Origin: JBEKCP01 sp050014815
GTDB lineage: Bacteria > Planctomycetota > Planctomycetia > Pirellulales > Thermoguttaceae
Direction: 5' to 3'
Assembly (NCBI GenBank): GCA_050014815.1
Contig: JBEKCP010000079.1
Span: forward strand, 1 to 13,653
Length of the DNA stretch: 13,653 bases
Shown here: positions 1-7,042 of the stretch, piece after piece
Layout: each line of letters begins with the position of its first letter
Numbering within the stretch: the stretch's first letter is position 1
The notes under the pieces: generated by a model
The model's input: only the letters and a program-made list of their open reading frames with translations
The model's database searches: none
Told to the model about the DNA's origin: nothing
Made by a program: the position numbers and the translations under genes

Positions 1-612
1 TCGGCGGGGGCGATGGTCAGCGTGTACTTGAGAAGCGACTTGACTGCCCTGCTGGCCTCCGGCGCCGTCGTCATGGTCTGCATCGTGTCCGGGCTGTTCG
101 GGCGGGGCGAGGTCCTGCTGGTGGCGAACCGCCTCCGCAAGTTCGGTCGATCGTTCCTCGTGCTCCGAGGCAAAGACGGGGCCGCCGCTTCGCACTCCTC
201 GGTGCACTTGCAGGGCTCGGCGCATTGGAACGAGCTTTGGGAAGCGCTCATGGAGTCGGCGGAGGATCTGTGCGTGCACCGGGTGGCCCTCGATGTGAAC
301 CTGCCCCACCTTCAGGAGGGCTTCAGCGCGAGTTGGGAGAAGCCGTGCCAGGACGATACGGTGCTGGACTGGCGGGTGGAAATGCCGCTGATGATCGCCT
401 CCGAGACGGTCGGATGCGTCGTCGTGGCCGGAAAGGCCGATGCGGAAATGCGCCGCCGGGACATCCTCCGCCTGTTGGACGTCTGCGACGCCTGCGACTT
501 CTACCTGCAGTCGATTGTCGCCCAGAACGGCAAATCCACATCCCACGTTCCCCCAGAACGCCTTGAAAGACCCGCGAAGCGACGACGCCGCGAGCGGGCG
601 CTGCGGGGGTGA
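1..612 (+). CDS. C-terminal part of a WecA/MraY-like glycosyl-1-phosphate transferase (5' end outside window)
   Basis: The frame is open from base 1 (S-A-G-A-M-V-S-V-Y-L) to the TGA at 610-612, so the first bases are inside the gene and the ATG at 13 is probably internal. About 203 residues are visible. Residues about 11-30 form one hydrophobic membrane segment (LTALLASGAVVMVCIVSGLF), followed by a short basic stretch and a soluble domain containing VHLQGSAHWNELWEALMESA and later FSASWEK. From memory, planctomycete undecaprenyl-phosphate sugar-1-phosphate transferases of glycosyltransferase family 4 end this way: a last transmembrane helix, then a cytoplasmic tail of about 150 residues. The catalytic part would lie upstream, so the reaction (a sugar-1-phosphate moved onto a polyprenyl phosphate at the inner membrane) is inferred. 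The basic end (KRRRRERALRG) is low-complexity. It could also be another polytopic membrane protein with this tail. Confidence 0.5.
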   Translation, partial: SAGAMVSVYLRSDLTALLASGAVVMVCIVSGLFGRGEVLLVANRLRKFGRSFLVLRGKDGAAASHSSVHLQGSAHWNELWEALMESAEDLCVHRVALDVNLPHLQEGFSASWEKPCQDDTVLDWRVEMPLMIASETVGCVVVAGKADAEMRRRDILRLLDVCDACDFYLQSIVAQNGKSTSHVPPERLERPAKRRRRERALRG

Positions 613-748
613 GGGCAGACCGCCCTGTTCGACAGCGTCGCCACGGCGCCGAACTCCGCAACGGCGTCCGTATCCAACGTGTTTGGCATTCCCGCTTCCC
701 AAAACGGTTCCTCCCGGGCCGGCTGATCAACTACGCGAGTTTTCTCTT

Positions 749-770
749 GGGGGCCTTCTGGGTAGCCCCC
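749..770. terminator. GC hairpin, possible terminator of the upstream gene
   Basis: GGGGGC (749-754) pairs with GCCCCC (765-770) across a 10-base loop. No T-tract follows, so this is not a classical intrinsic terminator. It lies about 140 bases after the upstream stop codon and could end or stabilise that transcript. Confidence 0.2.
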
Positions 771-892
771 CCAATGACCGTGCTCGGTTCTTCGATTTCC
801 AGGTCGGCGATTCAGGTTTGGCGGTGAGCGTCTGCTAGACTCAACGCAGGGACACACCTGGCCCCCGCGTCTTCTGTCGCCGTTTCGCTCCC

Positions 893-1003
893 GTGTCTTT
901 CTCCAAGAGCTGCACCTATTCGATGCGGCACGCGCTGGCGCTGGCCTTGCGGAAGCGCGGTGTGGACGTCCTGACCGCGAACCAGCACACGAGCACTGCG
1001 ATT
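893..1003 (+). pseudogene. Remnant of a DUF5615 (PIN-like toxin) gene
   Basis: Read from the GTG at 893, this frame gives a stretch resembling the N-terminus of DUF5615 family PIN-like proteins: TYSMRHALALALRKRGVDV followed by LTANQHTS. In that family, as I recall it, the start has the pattern LYxDxHVxxALxxALRxRGVDVLTAxE. The similarity ends after LTANQHTS: the frame runs into unrelated sequence and the promoter region of the next gene. The early acidic residue expected in the active-site motif (YxDxH) is not visible, and I see no DUF433-type antitoxin partner. I read it as a truncated relic of a toxin-antitoxin pair. A chance resemblance in a GC-rich frame is possible. Confidence 0.4.
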
Positions 1004-1019
1004 TTATTGCGATTTCAGC

Positions 1020-1048
1020 TTTTCAACGCCGGGCGTTTGTGGCACAAT
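1020..1048 (+). promoter_or_regulatory. Candidate sigma-70-type promoter for the chaperone operon
   Basis: TTTTCA (1020-1025) and CACAAT (1043-1048) each match four of six consensus bases and are exactly 17 bases apart. They lie about 60 bases before the chosen start of the TPR gene, in the most AT-rich part of the gap. I see no CIRCE-type inverted repeat (GAGTGCTAA) that would point to HrcA heat-shock control. Confidence 0.35.
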
Positions 1049-1106
1049 CTGGTTATTGGGACTGCGGCTAGAGACAGGATCCCGCCGGCCCCGCATGGAA
1101 GTCTCC

Positions 1107-3653
1107 ATGGCGACGAAGAACAAGCAACGCACGAAGCGTGGTGCAGCGGCCCTGTTGCAGCAGGTCCAGCGGTCGCTGGAAAAGGGCGATTTCAAGCAGG
1201 CGCTCAAAGACGCCAAGGTCTGCCACCGGCAAGAACCGGGCCCCGAAACGCGGCATTTGCTCGAACGGGCGTACCTGGCCCGGGGCCGCCAGTTGCACCG
1301 CGCCGGTCTGCGGGAAGAATCCCAGGCCGTCTTGGAGAACCTCCTGCAATTGGGGGTGACGGATGCCTCGGTCGACAGGGAACTCCCGGAACTGCTGATT
1401 GCCGCTGGACTCTTCGGTCGCACGAGGGGGATCGGCAAGGCCGGCCCGCCGTTGGAAGATGGCGATCCGTTGTGCGTGGTGGTGGCCGACCACGCCGTTT
1501 TGCGGCCCGAGGAGGCGCCGGCCTCCCTCCCGGCCATACGCCAGGGCGCGGCGACGATCCGCCGGGCGTTAACCGCATTGGAAGCGGGTAGTGAAGCAGA
1601 GGCCGTGGCCCTGCTGAGCGATATTCCCCACGCCTCGCCGTTTGCCGAGTGGAAGTATTTCGTGCGGGGGTTGGCGGCCTACTATCGGGAAGATGCGGCC
1701 GCGATGCAGGCGAATTGGGAGCGGCTGGATGCCGCCCGGCTTGCCGCGCGGATTGCCGCCCCCCTGAAGGCCCTGGCGGACCCGGCCGCCGCCGCGGACA
1801 GCCCGCGCATGGCCCCCACCTTGGCCCGACTGGGGCGCCACGCCCTGGGCGGCCCGGTCCTGGACCGTTTACAGAAACTGCAGGACCACCTTCTGGCGGG
1901 TCGCTCGCGGGAGGCGGTGAAGCTGCTGCGTGCCTCGGGGCCCTTGTTCGGCGACGTGGACCCCTCCTTGCCGCAACGGCTCGTGGCGGTCCTTTACGCG
2001 AGTTTCGCGCGCAAGGGGATTCCCGCGGCCGTTCGCGAGCTGGCCACGACAACCGGGCCGCTACCGGTCGACCCTCATTGGAACCGCGGCTTGGCCATGG
2101 CGTGGGAGCACTGCGAGGACGACGAGTTGAGCCAGGTGGAACGCCACTGGCGGGCATACCTGGAAGATTTGGCGCACCTGGAGTGCCTGTCGCCCACCCA
2201 GCGGACGCTGGCGCAAGCACTGGTTTGGCTCCGGCTGGGCACGCTGCTGGCCGAGGAGTCGCATCCCATCTGCCCGACCTGCGGGGTTTGCCACGAGCCG
2301 GACGAAGACATGCAGAGGCGGGCCGTGGCGTGCTTCGAGAGCAGCTTGAAGTCGGCCCCCGACTTGCTGAAGGCATATCGAGCCTTGGCCAATGTCTTCA
2401 CGGCGTGGGGCGAGCCGAAGAGGGCGGCCGCCACCTGTCGCCGATTGGTCAAGCGATTCCCGGAGGACCTGGACGGGCTGCTGTTCCTGGCCAACTATCA
2501 TAGTCAGCGGGACGAGCCGCTTGCGGCCCGCGACTTCATCTTCCGTGCCCAGCGGCTCAGGCCGCTCGACGGGCGGATCAAGGCGATGGTGCGGGGCGTT
2601 CACCTGGCGTCCGCGCGGCACCACGCGCTGGCCGCGCGGTGGGACGAGGGCCGCGCGGAGTTCGCAGCCGCGGAACAAGTGGGCGGCCCGCACGCCGAGG
2701 CCTATCGTCTGCTGGTCCACCGGGCGGCGTTGGAGCTGAAGGCTGGCGACTTCGGTCTGGCCTTCCGGCTGTTCGACCAGGCGGGGACCGCCCTGGGCGA
2801 ATCGGCCCCGGTTTGGCTTCTGGCGATAATCGAAGGCGCCCGCTACGACCTGCCGGAGGGTGTCGTGGCCCAGATCGAGAGCCGGTGGTTGGCCGCGATG
2901 AAGAAGGGCCGCCGCAGTCTCGCCGCCGGTGAGATGTGCCGAACCATGACCGCCTGCCTGGAGAGCGGCGCCGGCTATCCCGGCCGGGAGGGTCACGTGG
3001 AATCGCTCGTCCGCATGCTCCAGCGGTGCTCGCGGATCAAGTGGCTCTCCGGCGACCTTCGGAGCGTGGTGGAATTCCTGATCTCCTTGGACCACCACGA
3101 GGAAGAGCGCGGCGGGAAGTCCCGGAAGCACTCCGGCGGCGCCGCGCTGCAACTGGCCGCGAAACTCGCGGCGAAGGCCCGCGCCAAGTTCCCCGACAAC
3201 GCTTTCTTTCACATGGTCGCCGGACAGATGGAAATGCGCAAGGGACCGAGGCGGTGCAACCGCCGCCTGGCGAAAGACTGTTTCCAACGCGCGGTGCAAC
3301 TGACGGAGGGGGCCAAAGACCCGGACGACTTGCAAATCGCAAAGTCTGCCAAGGAAAAGCTCTTGTTCTTCGAAGAACTCGAACAGGGACGCGTTGGCGA
3401 CCTGGTCCCGGAGCCGTTTGCGACGGCGGATCCCGACCCGGACGTCCTGCCGGACCTGCCCGAAATTGACGATTACGACGGCCCGCCTCCCTCCGGGGGC
3501 GGATCGTTGGGGGGACTCTTCCAGATGTTTGCGCAGGTCTGCCGCGAGGCCGGGGTCGATCCCGAGGAGATTCTCGGCGAGATCGGCGGGGGCCGGCCGT
3601 TTCGTTTTTCCAGAGAAGACGGCCCGAAGCGAACACGCAAGAACCGGAAGTAG
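1107..3653 (+). CDS. Large TPR-type helical-repeat protein, first gene of the Hsp70 operon
   Basis: The protein has 848 residues and no signal peptide or membrane segment, so it is probably cytoplasmic. Helix-turn-helix units of TPR type recur throughout. Clear examples are residues about 12-40 (ALLQQVQRSLEKGDFKQAL), about 402-450 (repeated A-x-x-x-F/L patterns around KAYRALANVFTAWGEPKRA), and about 530-560 (ALELKAGDFGLAFRLFDQA). A CPTCGVC motif at 389-395 could bind metal. The tail from about 770 is acidic and Pro/Gly-rich, then ends in a very basic stretch (KRTRKNRK). I chose the ATG at 1107 because GGAAG sits five bases upstream. The ATG at 1095 and a TTG at 1056 are weaker. The J-protein gene follows after 13 bases, and GrpE- and Hsp70-type genes lie downstream. 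The family suggests a scaffold or client-binding partner of the Hsp70, but no catalytic function is visible and its exact role is inferred. Confidence 0.8.
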   Translation: MATKNKQRTKRGAAALLQQVQRSLEKGDFKQALKDAKVCHRQEPGPETRHLLERAYLARGRQLHRAGLREESQAVLENLLQLGVTDASVDRELPELLIAAGLFGRTRGIGKAGPPLEDGDPLCVVVADHAVLRPEEAPASLPAIRQGAATIRRALTALEAGSEAEAVALLSDIPHASPFAEWKYFVRGLAAYYREDAAAMQANWERLDAARLAARIAAPLKALADPAAAADSPRMAPTLARLGRHALGGPVLDRLQKLQDHLLAGRSREAVKLLRASGPLFGDVDPSLPQRLVAVLYASFARKGIPAAVRELATTTGPLPVDPHWNRGLAMAWEHCEDDELSQVERHWRAYLEDLAHLECLSPTQRTLAQALVWLRLGTLLAEESHPICPTCGVCHEPDEDMQRRAVACFESSLKSAPDLLKAYRALANVFTAWGEPKRAAATCRRLVKRFPEDLDGLLFLANYHSQRDEPLAARDFIFRAQRLRPLDGRIKAMVRGVHLASARHHALAARWDEGRAEFAAAEQVGGPHAEAYRLLVHRAALELKAGDFGLAFRLFDQAGTALGESAPVWLLAIIEGARYDLPEGVVAQIESRWLAAMKKGRRSLAAGEMCRTMTACLESGAGYPGREGHVESLVRMLQRCSRIKWLSGDLRSVVEFLISLDHHEEERGGKSRKHSGGAALQLAAKLAAKARAKFPDNAFFHMVAGQMEMRKGPRRCNRRLAKDCFQRAVQLTEGAKDPDDLQIAKSAKEKLLFFEELEQGRVGDLVPEPFATADPDPDVLPDLPEIDDYDGPPPSGGGSLGGLFQMFAQVCREAGVDPEEILGEIGGGRPFRFSREDGPKRTRKNRK

Positions 3654-3666
3654 GCAGGGAGACATG

Positions 3667-3960
3667 ATGTACGATCCTCATGCGATCCTCGGGCTTCCCT
3701 CGGGTTGCGGCGAAGCGGAGGTCCGCCGCCGCTACCTGGACCTCGTCCGCCAGTACCCGCCCGACCGCGCCCCGGAGCGTTTTGCCGAAATCCACCAGGC
3801 TTACGAGAAGCTTCGCGATCCGGTGGTGCGGATGGAGTCGGCGTTGTTCGATTTGGATTCGATCGGCACCATGGCCGGGATACTGGCCGACGTGCGGCGG
3901 CGCCTGCGGACGGCGCGGATTCCCGCGCAAACCTTGCTATCTCTGGGGGAGGGGCCATGA
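3667..3960 (+). CDS. Mini J-domain protein with PPD in place of HPD
   Basis: The protein has 97 residues and is essentially a lone J domain. It starts MYDPHAILGLPSGCGEAEVR (helix I, loop, start of helix II), continues RRYLDLVRQY, then PPDR at 31-34, then FAEIHQAYEKLRDP (helix III). J proteins stimulate Hsp70 ATPase activity through an HPD tripeptide between helices II and III; here the histidine position is proline. No Gly/Phe region, zinc domain or C-terminal substrate domain is present. An AGGGAG at 3656-3661 lies five bases before the ATG at 3667, so I prefer that start to the adjacent in-frame ATG at 3664. The stop codon overlaps the GrpE-type start by ATGA. Its natural partner is most likely the Hsp70 encoded two genes downstream, either as a degenerate co-chaperone or as a specificity factor. 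The fold assignment is confident; activity is uncertain. Confidence 0.8.
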   Translation: MYDPHAILGLPSGCGEAEVRRRYLDLVRQYPPDRAPERFAEIHQAYEKLRDPVVRMESALFDLDSIGTMAGILADVRRRLRTARIPAQTLLSLGEGP

Positions 3961-4751
3961 ACACCTGGCTGGATCGCGAAACCATGCTCGACCGCTTCCG
4001 GCAATGGCTGGAGGAAGCGGGCGAGGAGGCGGCCTCGCTTCCCGACGAGGCGGACCTGCCGCCGGAGCCCGCGGGCGCCCGGCCAGTCGGGTTGCTGCAA
4101 CTGGTGGAGGAGTTCACCGCCCTGCGCCATGAGGTCAAGCTCGGGACCAAGAGCTCCCGCGGACTGGCGGAGCAGACCGAGCAGGCGCTGGCGGCCGTCG
4201 GGCAGGCCGTCGAGGCATTCCGCGGCATCGAGGCCAAAGAGGCGGAAGCGGGCCGGCTGGCTGCCAAGCCCCTCGTGGAATCGCTCATGGAACTCGACGA
4301 GGCCCTCGGCCGCGGCCGCACGGTCATCGACACCGCCCGCCGCCGCATCCTCGAAGACCTCGCCGGCCGCGTCCAAGAGGAGCTGGACGGCCTGCTCTTG
4401 CGGCTCCCGGCGTGGCGCCGCTGGCTCTTCCGCTGGTGGTGCCGCGGGGCGCGGGAGATCCTCGTCCAGCGCACCGCAATGGCCCACCGCGACATCTTCG
4501 ACTCCCTCCTGGAGGGATACGGCCTGATGCTCAGCCGCCTCCAGCGGGCCATGACGAAAGCCGAACTCTACCGGATCCAGTGCGTCGGCAAACCGGCCGA
4601 CCCCAACCTGATGACGGTCGTCGAGGCCGTGGACGATCCCCTGCGGCCGCCGGGGCTCGTCATCGACGAGTTGCGTCCCGGCTATTACTGGAAGGGCAAG
4701 GTCATCCGCTTCGCGGAGGTCCGCGCCGTGCAATCGCGAACCGCCCACTGA
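3957..4751 (+). CDS. grpE: Divergent GrpE-family nucleotide exchange factor
   Basis: The protein has 264 residues. The C-terminal part (about 188-258) has the GrpE beta-domain pattern: GYGLMLSRLQRAMTKAELYR, then GKPADPNLM at 211-219, then LRPGYYWKGKVIRFAEVRAV. This corresponds to the usual GxPFDPNxHEA and KGYxLxGRxLRPAxVxV of GrpE. Residues about 45-145 are long charged helices, as in the GrpE dimer stalk. GrpE releases ADP from Hsp70 in the cytoplasm. It is longer than typical GrpE (about 190-200 residues), and it has an unusual Trp/Arg-rich hydrophobic stretch at about 147-165 (LLRLPAWRRWLFRWWCRGA). The start ATG overlaps the J-protein stop by ATGA, with a GGGGGAGGGG Shine-Dalgarno-like run just upstream. 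The neighbouring Hsp70 gene strongly supports the assignment. It is unlikely to be the housekeeping GrpE because of its divergence and context. Confidence 0.8.
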   Translation: MNTWLDRETMLDRFRQWLEEAGEEAASLPDEADLPPEPAGARPVGLLQLVEEFTALRHEVKLGTKSSRGLAEQTEQALAAVGQAVEAFRGIEAKEAEAGRLAAKPLVESLMELDEALGRGRTVIDTARRRILEDLAGRVQEELDGLLLRLPAWRRWLFRWWCRGAREILVQRTAMAHRDIFDSLLEGYGLMLSRLQRAMTKAELYRIQCVGKPADPNLMTVVEAVDDPLRPPGLVIDELRPGYYWKGKVIRFAEVRAVQSRTAH

Positions 4752-4799
4752 CAACTGACAACTGACAACGAACCATTAACAACTGACAACGAACCATGG
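4751..4799. repeat. Seven-unit heptanucleotide array between grpE and hsp70
   Basis: Seven consecutive 7-mers fill the junction: ACAACTG, ACAACTG, ACAACGA, ACCATTA, ACAACTG, ACAACGA, ACCATGG. The first base belongs to the grpE stop codon and the last unit contains the hsp70 ATG (4796-4798). Units 2-4 and 5-7 form a 19-bp direct duplication (4758-4776 and 4779-4797, offset 21). It resembles the short tandem heptamer repeats known from cyanobacteria and, as I recall, planctomycetes. There is no Shine-Dalgarno-like purine run in it. Confidence 0.85.
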
Positions 4800-6583
4800 A
4801 AACCATTCTCGGAATCGACCTGGGCACCACCAACAGCGAGGTAGCCATCCTCCGCAACGGCAAGGTGGAAGTCTTGTATGAGGACGGCGAGGCGATCCTC
4901 CCGTCGGTCGTCGGCCTGGACGCGGACGGCCGCCTGCTGGTCGGCGCCCCAGCCCGCAATCAATGGGTCCTGGCCCCCGAGCGGACCGTGCGGTCGATCA
5001 AGCGCCGCATGGGCACGGCGGAAGCCGTCCGGCTGGGCGACCAGCAGTACACTCCCCAAGAGATCTCGGCGTTCATCCTGCGGAAGCTCAAGCAGCGGGC
5101 CCAACAGCAGATCGGGCATCCGGTCGGCAAGGCCGTCATCACCGTCCCCGCCTTCTTCAACGAGACGCAACGCGAGGCGACCCGCGAGGCGGGTGAGTTG
5201 GCGGGCCTGGAAGTGGTGCGGATCATCAACGAGCCCACCGCCGCCTCGCTGACCTACGACCCCCATCCGGAGAAGCTGGAGCGACTGCTCGTCTACGATC
5301 TGGGCGGCGGCACCTTCGACGTTTCCATCGTCCAGATCGAGCGGGGCGTGGTGGAAGTCCTCAGCAGCCACGGCGACACGCGACTGGGGGGCGACGACTT
5401 CGATCAACTGCTCCTGGACCACGTGTGCGAGGACTTCCGCCGCGAGCACGGCGTCGAGATCCGCGACTCCCTGGCCGCCAAGTCGCGCGTGTTGCGGGCC
5501 GTCGAGGAAGCCAAGAAACGGCTCTCCCTGGAGCCCGTCGCCGCCGTCGAGGAAGAGTTCATCGCCGAGAAGAACGGGACTCCCCTGCACCTCCGCCGCG
5601 AAATCCGCCGCGACGAGTACGAGTCGCTCATCGAGCCCCTGCTGGCCAAAACGCTCCAGTGCGTCGACCAGTCGCTCTCCGACGCCAAGCTCAACGCCAA
5701 TCAAATCGACAAGGTCGTCCTCGTCGGCGGCGCCAGCCGCACTCCCCTGGTCCACCAGTTGCTCGAGGAACAACTCGGGCAGCCGCTGCACGCCGAGGTC
5801 GATCCCGACCTGTGCGTGGCCATGGGTGCCGCCATCCAGGGCGGCCTGATCGCCGGAATCGACGTCGGACCGGTCCTGGTGGACATCACCCCGCACACCT
5901 TGGGGATTCAGGCGTTGGGGGACGTCGGCGGGCAACTTTCGCACGATTGCTTCGCCCGGCTGATCGAGCGCAACGCCCCCCTGCCGACCGGCCGCAGCGA
6001 GATCTTCACCACCGTCGCAGACGGCCAGAAGGCCGCGAGAATCGCGGTGTTTCAGGGGGAAGACCAGGACGTTCGCCACAACGACCCCGTTGGCGAGTTC
6101 ATGCTCGACGGCCTGGCCGACGTCGACCACGGCAACGAAATCCTCGTCCGCTTCGACCTCGACCTGGACGGAATCCTGAAGGTCAGCGCGGTCGAGCGGG
6201 CGACGGGGCGGCAGAAGCAGTTGGTCATCGACAACGCCGTCACCCGCTTCCGCGCCCGCAATCGGCAGGAGGCCCTGGCCCGGGTGGAGGCGACGTTCCT
6301 GGCGGGATCGGACGCCCCGGTCTCGGCCGGCGAGGCACCGGCCGCCTCGGAGCCCGCGCCGCCGCCCGACCTCTCCCCCGAGATGGCCCAACTCATCCGG
6401 CGATCTGAGCAATTGATCGCCAAGAGCGGGCAGTTCGCCGGCGATTCGAGTTCGGCCGATGCCGCCGAGGTGCGGCAGCTCGTCGAGCGGCTCCGCGCGG
6501 CGATGGCCCAACGATCGGAGGCCGACCTGCAGGGCGCCGCCGCAGAGCTCGAAGACCTTCTTTTCTACCTTCAGGACGCATGA
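4796..6583 (+). CDS. Hsp70 family molecular chaperone (DnaK-like)
   Basis: The protein has 595 residues. The ATPase domain is complete: phosphate-1 GIDLGTTNS (6-14), INEPTAA (144-150), phosphate-2 DLGGGTFDVSI (168-178), LGGDDFD (197-203) and adenosine motif VLVGGASRTPLV (308-319). The interdomain linker reads GPVLVDITPHTLGIQ (358-372). The substrate-binding domain follows (NAPLPT, then FQGED and LDGILKVSA), with a short Ala/Pro-rich section near 510-530 and a helical lid to the end. It is about 40 residues shorter than E. coli DnaK and lacks its acidic EEVK-type tail. It uses ATP cycling, driven by a J protein and GrpE, to bind and release unfolded or client protein. Both partner genes lie immediately upstream and a zinc-ribbon gene overlaps its stop. 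No Shine-Dalgarno precedes the ATG, only a heptamer array. It is probably a second, specialised Hsp70 rather than the genome's main DnaK, which usually sits with full-length dnaJ or alone. Confidence 0.93.
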   Translation: METILGIDLGTTNSEVAILRNGKVEVLYEDGEAILPSVVGLDADGRLLVGAPARNQWVLAPERTVRSIKRRMGTAEAVRLGDQQYTPQEISAFILRKLKQRAQQQIGHPVGKAVITVPAFFNETQREATREAGELAGLEVVRIINEPTAASLTYDPHPEKLERLLVYDLGGGTFDVSIVQIERGVVEVLSSHGDTRLGGDDFDQLLLDHVCEDFRREHGVEIRDSLAAKSRVLRAVEEAKKRLSLEPVAAVEEEFIAEKNGTPLHLRREIRRDEYESLIEPLLAKTLQCVDQSLSDAKLNANQIDKVVLVGGASRTPLVHQLLEEQLGQPLHAEVDPDLCVAMGAAIQGGLIAGIDVGPVLVDITPHTLGIQALGDVGGQLSHDCFARLIERNAPLPTGRSEIFTTVADGQKAARIAVFQGEDQDVRHNDPVGEFMLDGLADVDHGNEILVRFDLDLDGILKVSAVERATGRQKQLVIDNAVTRFRARNRQEALARVEATFLAGSDAPVSAGEAPAASEPAPPPDLSPEMAQLIRRSEQLIAKSGQFAGDSSSADAAEVRQLVERLRAAMAQRSEADLQGAAAELEDLLFYLQDA

Positions 6584-6909
6584 TGGCGGAAATCTCCCTT
6601 GCCAGGCCGACCCGCGGCGATGTCCGCTGCCCGACGTGCGGCGCCGTGCAGGAGTGGTCGGATGCGTGCCGGCGCTGCCGGTGCGAGCTGACCTTGTTGC
6701 GGCACGTCGCCGAGGCCGCCCTGACCGCCCGCCGGCGCTCGTTGCGGGCCTTGCGCGGCGGGCGACTGCCCGAGGCTCTCCGCCATGCCCGCCGCTCCTG
6801 CGTCCTCTGTCCCGACCCGCCCGCCGCGCATCTCCTGGCGGTGTGTCATTTGCTCCAGGGGAACTGGACGGCCGCGCTCAGCATGGCGGAGACCGGCCAC
6901 CGCGAGTAG
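6580..6909 (+). CDS. Small zinc-ribbon protein with a TPR-like helical tail
   Basis: The protein has 109 residues. The N-terminal part carries two close cysteine pairs (C17-P-T-C20 and C30-R-R-C33, plus C35), typical of a zinc ribbon. Residues about 42-102 make two or three helices with TPR-like spacing (ALRGGRLPEALRHARRSCVL, then LAVCHLLQGNWTAALSMAE). It has no signal peptide. The start ATG at 6580 overlaps the hsp70 stop (ATGATG); a second ATG at 6583 is equally possible. It is the last gene of the chaperone operon, so it probably acts with the Hsp70, perhaps as an adaptor. I do not recognise a named family. Functional claims beyond metal binding are inference from context. Confidence 0.75.
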   Translation: MMAEISLARPTRGDVRCPTCGAVQEWSDACRRCRCELTLLRHVAEAALTARRRSLRALRGGRLPEALRHARRSCVLCPDPPAAHLLAVCHLLQGNWTAALSMAETGHRE

Positions 6910-6917
6910 TCGAGCGG

Positions 6918-7004
6918 CCGAAGGGGACAGTCCCATTTTCGCGGCGAAATAGGTTTGTTTTCATGGTTGGGTCGTCTCCGCCGCGAAAATCGGGACAGTC
7001 CCCC
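6918..7004. repeat. Palindromic GGGGACAGTCCC element, paired arms, between convergent operons
   Basis: The left arm CCGAAGGGGACAGTCCCA continues TTTTCGCGGCG to 6946. The right arm CGCCGCGAAAATCGGG continues ACAGTCCCCC from 6979 to 7004. The two arms are inverted copies (ATTTTCGCGGCG at 6935-6946 pairs with 6979-6990), and each arm ends in its own small palindrome (GGGACAGTCCC). The spacer between arms is 32 bases. The element fills most of the gap between the plus-strand chaperone operon and the minus-strand oxidoreductase, so transcripts from either side would fold it. A closely related copy lies inside murE. Confidence 0.85.
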
Positions 7005-7042
7005 GTGCAAGATTTCGGCACTGAGCGAGTCATGGCGGCGTC

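Larger units (their letters stand above)
613..1106. other. Intergenic stretch with no intact gene
   Basis: This stretch of about 490 bases separates the transferase-like gene from the chaperone operon. I see no open frame with convincing protein character. It holds a GC-only hairpin (749-770), a probable gene remnant (893-1003) and a promoter-like pair of hexamers (1020-1048). The last 100 bases are richer in A and T than the rest, as expected for a promoter region. Confidence 0.6.

Noticed and set aside
2061..3665. 534-codon open frame antisense to the TPR gene
   Set aside because: Composition-driven shadow of a GC-rich gene; no family motif, and the sense frame has clear TPR character and a ribosome site.
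4685..6511. 608-codon open frame antisense to hsp70
   Set aside because: It mirrors the codon pattern of the hsp70 gene on the other strand and shows only low-complexity Gly/Val/Asp/Leu-rich sequence with no domain motif.
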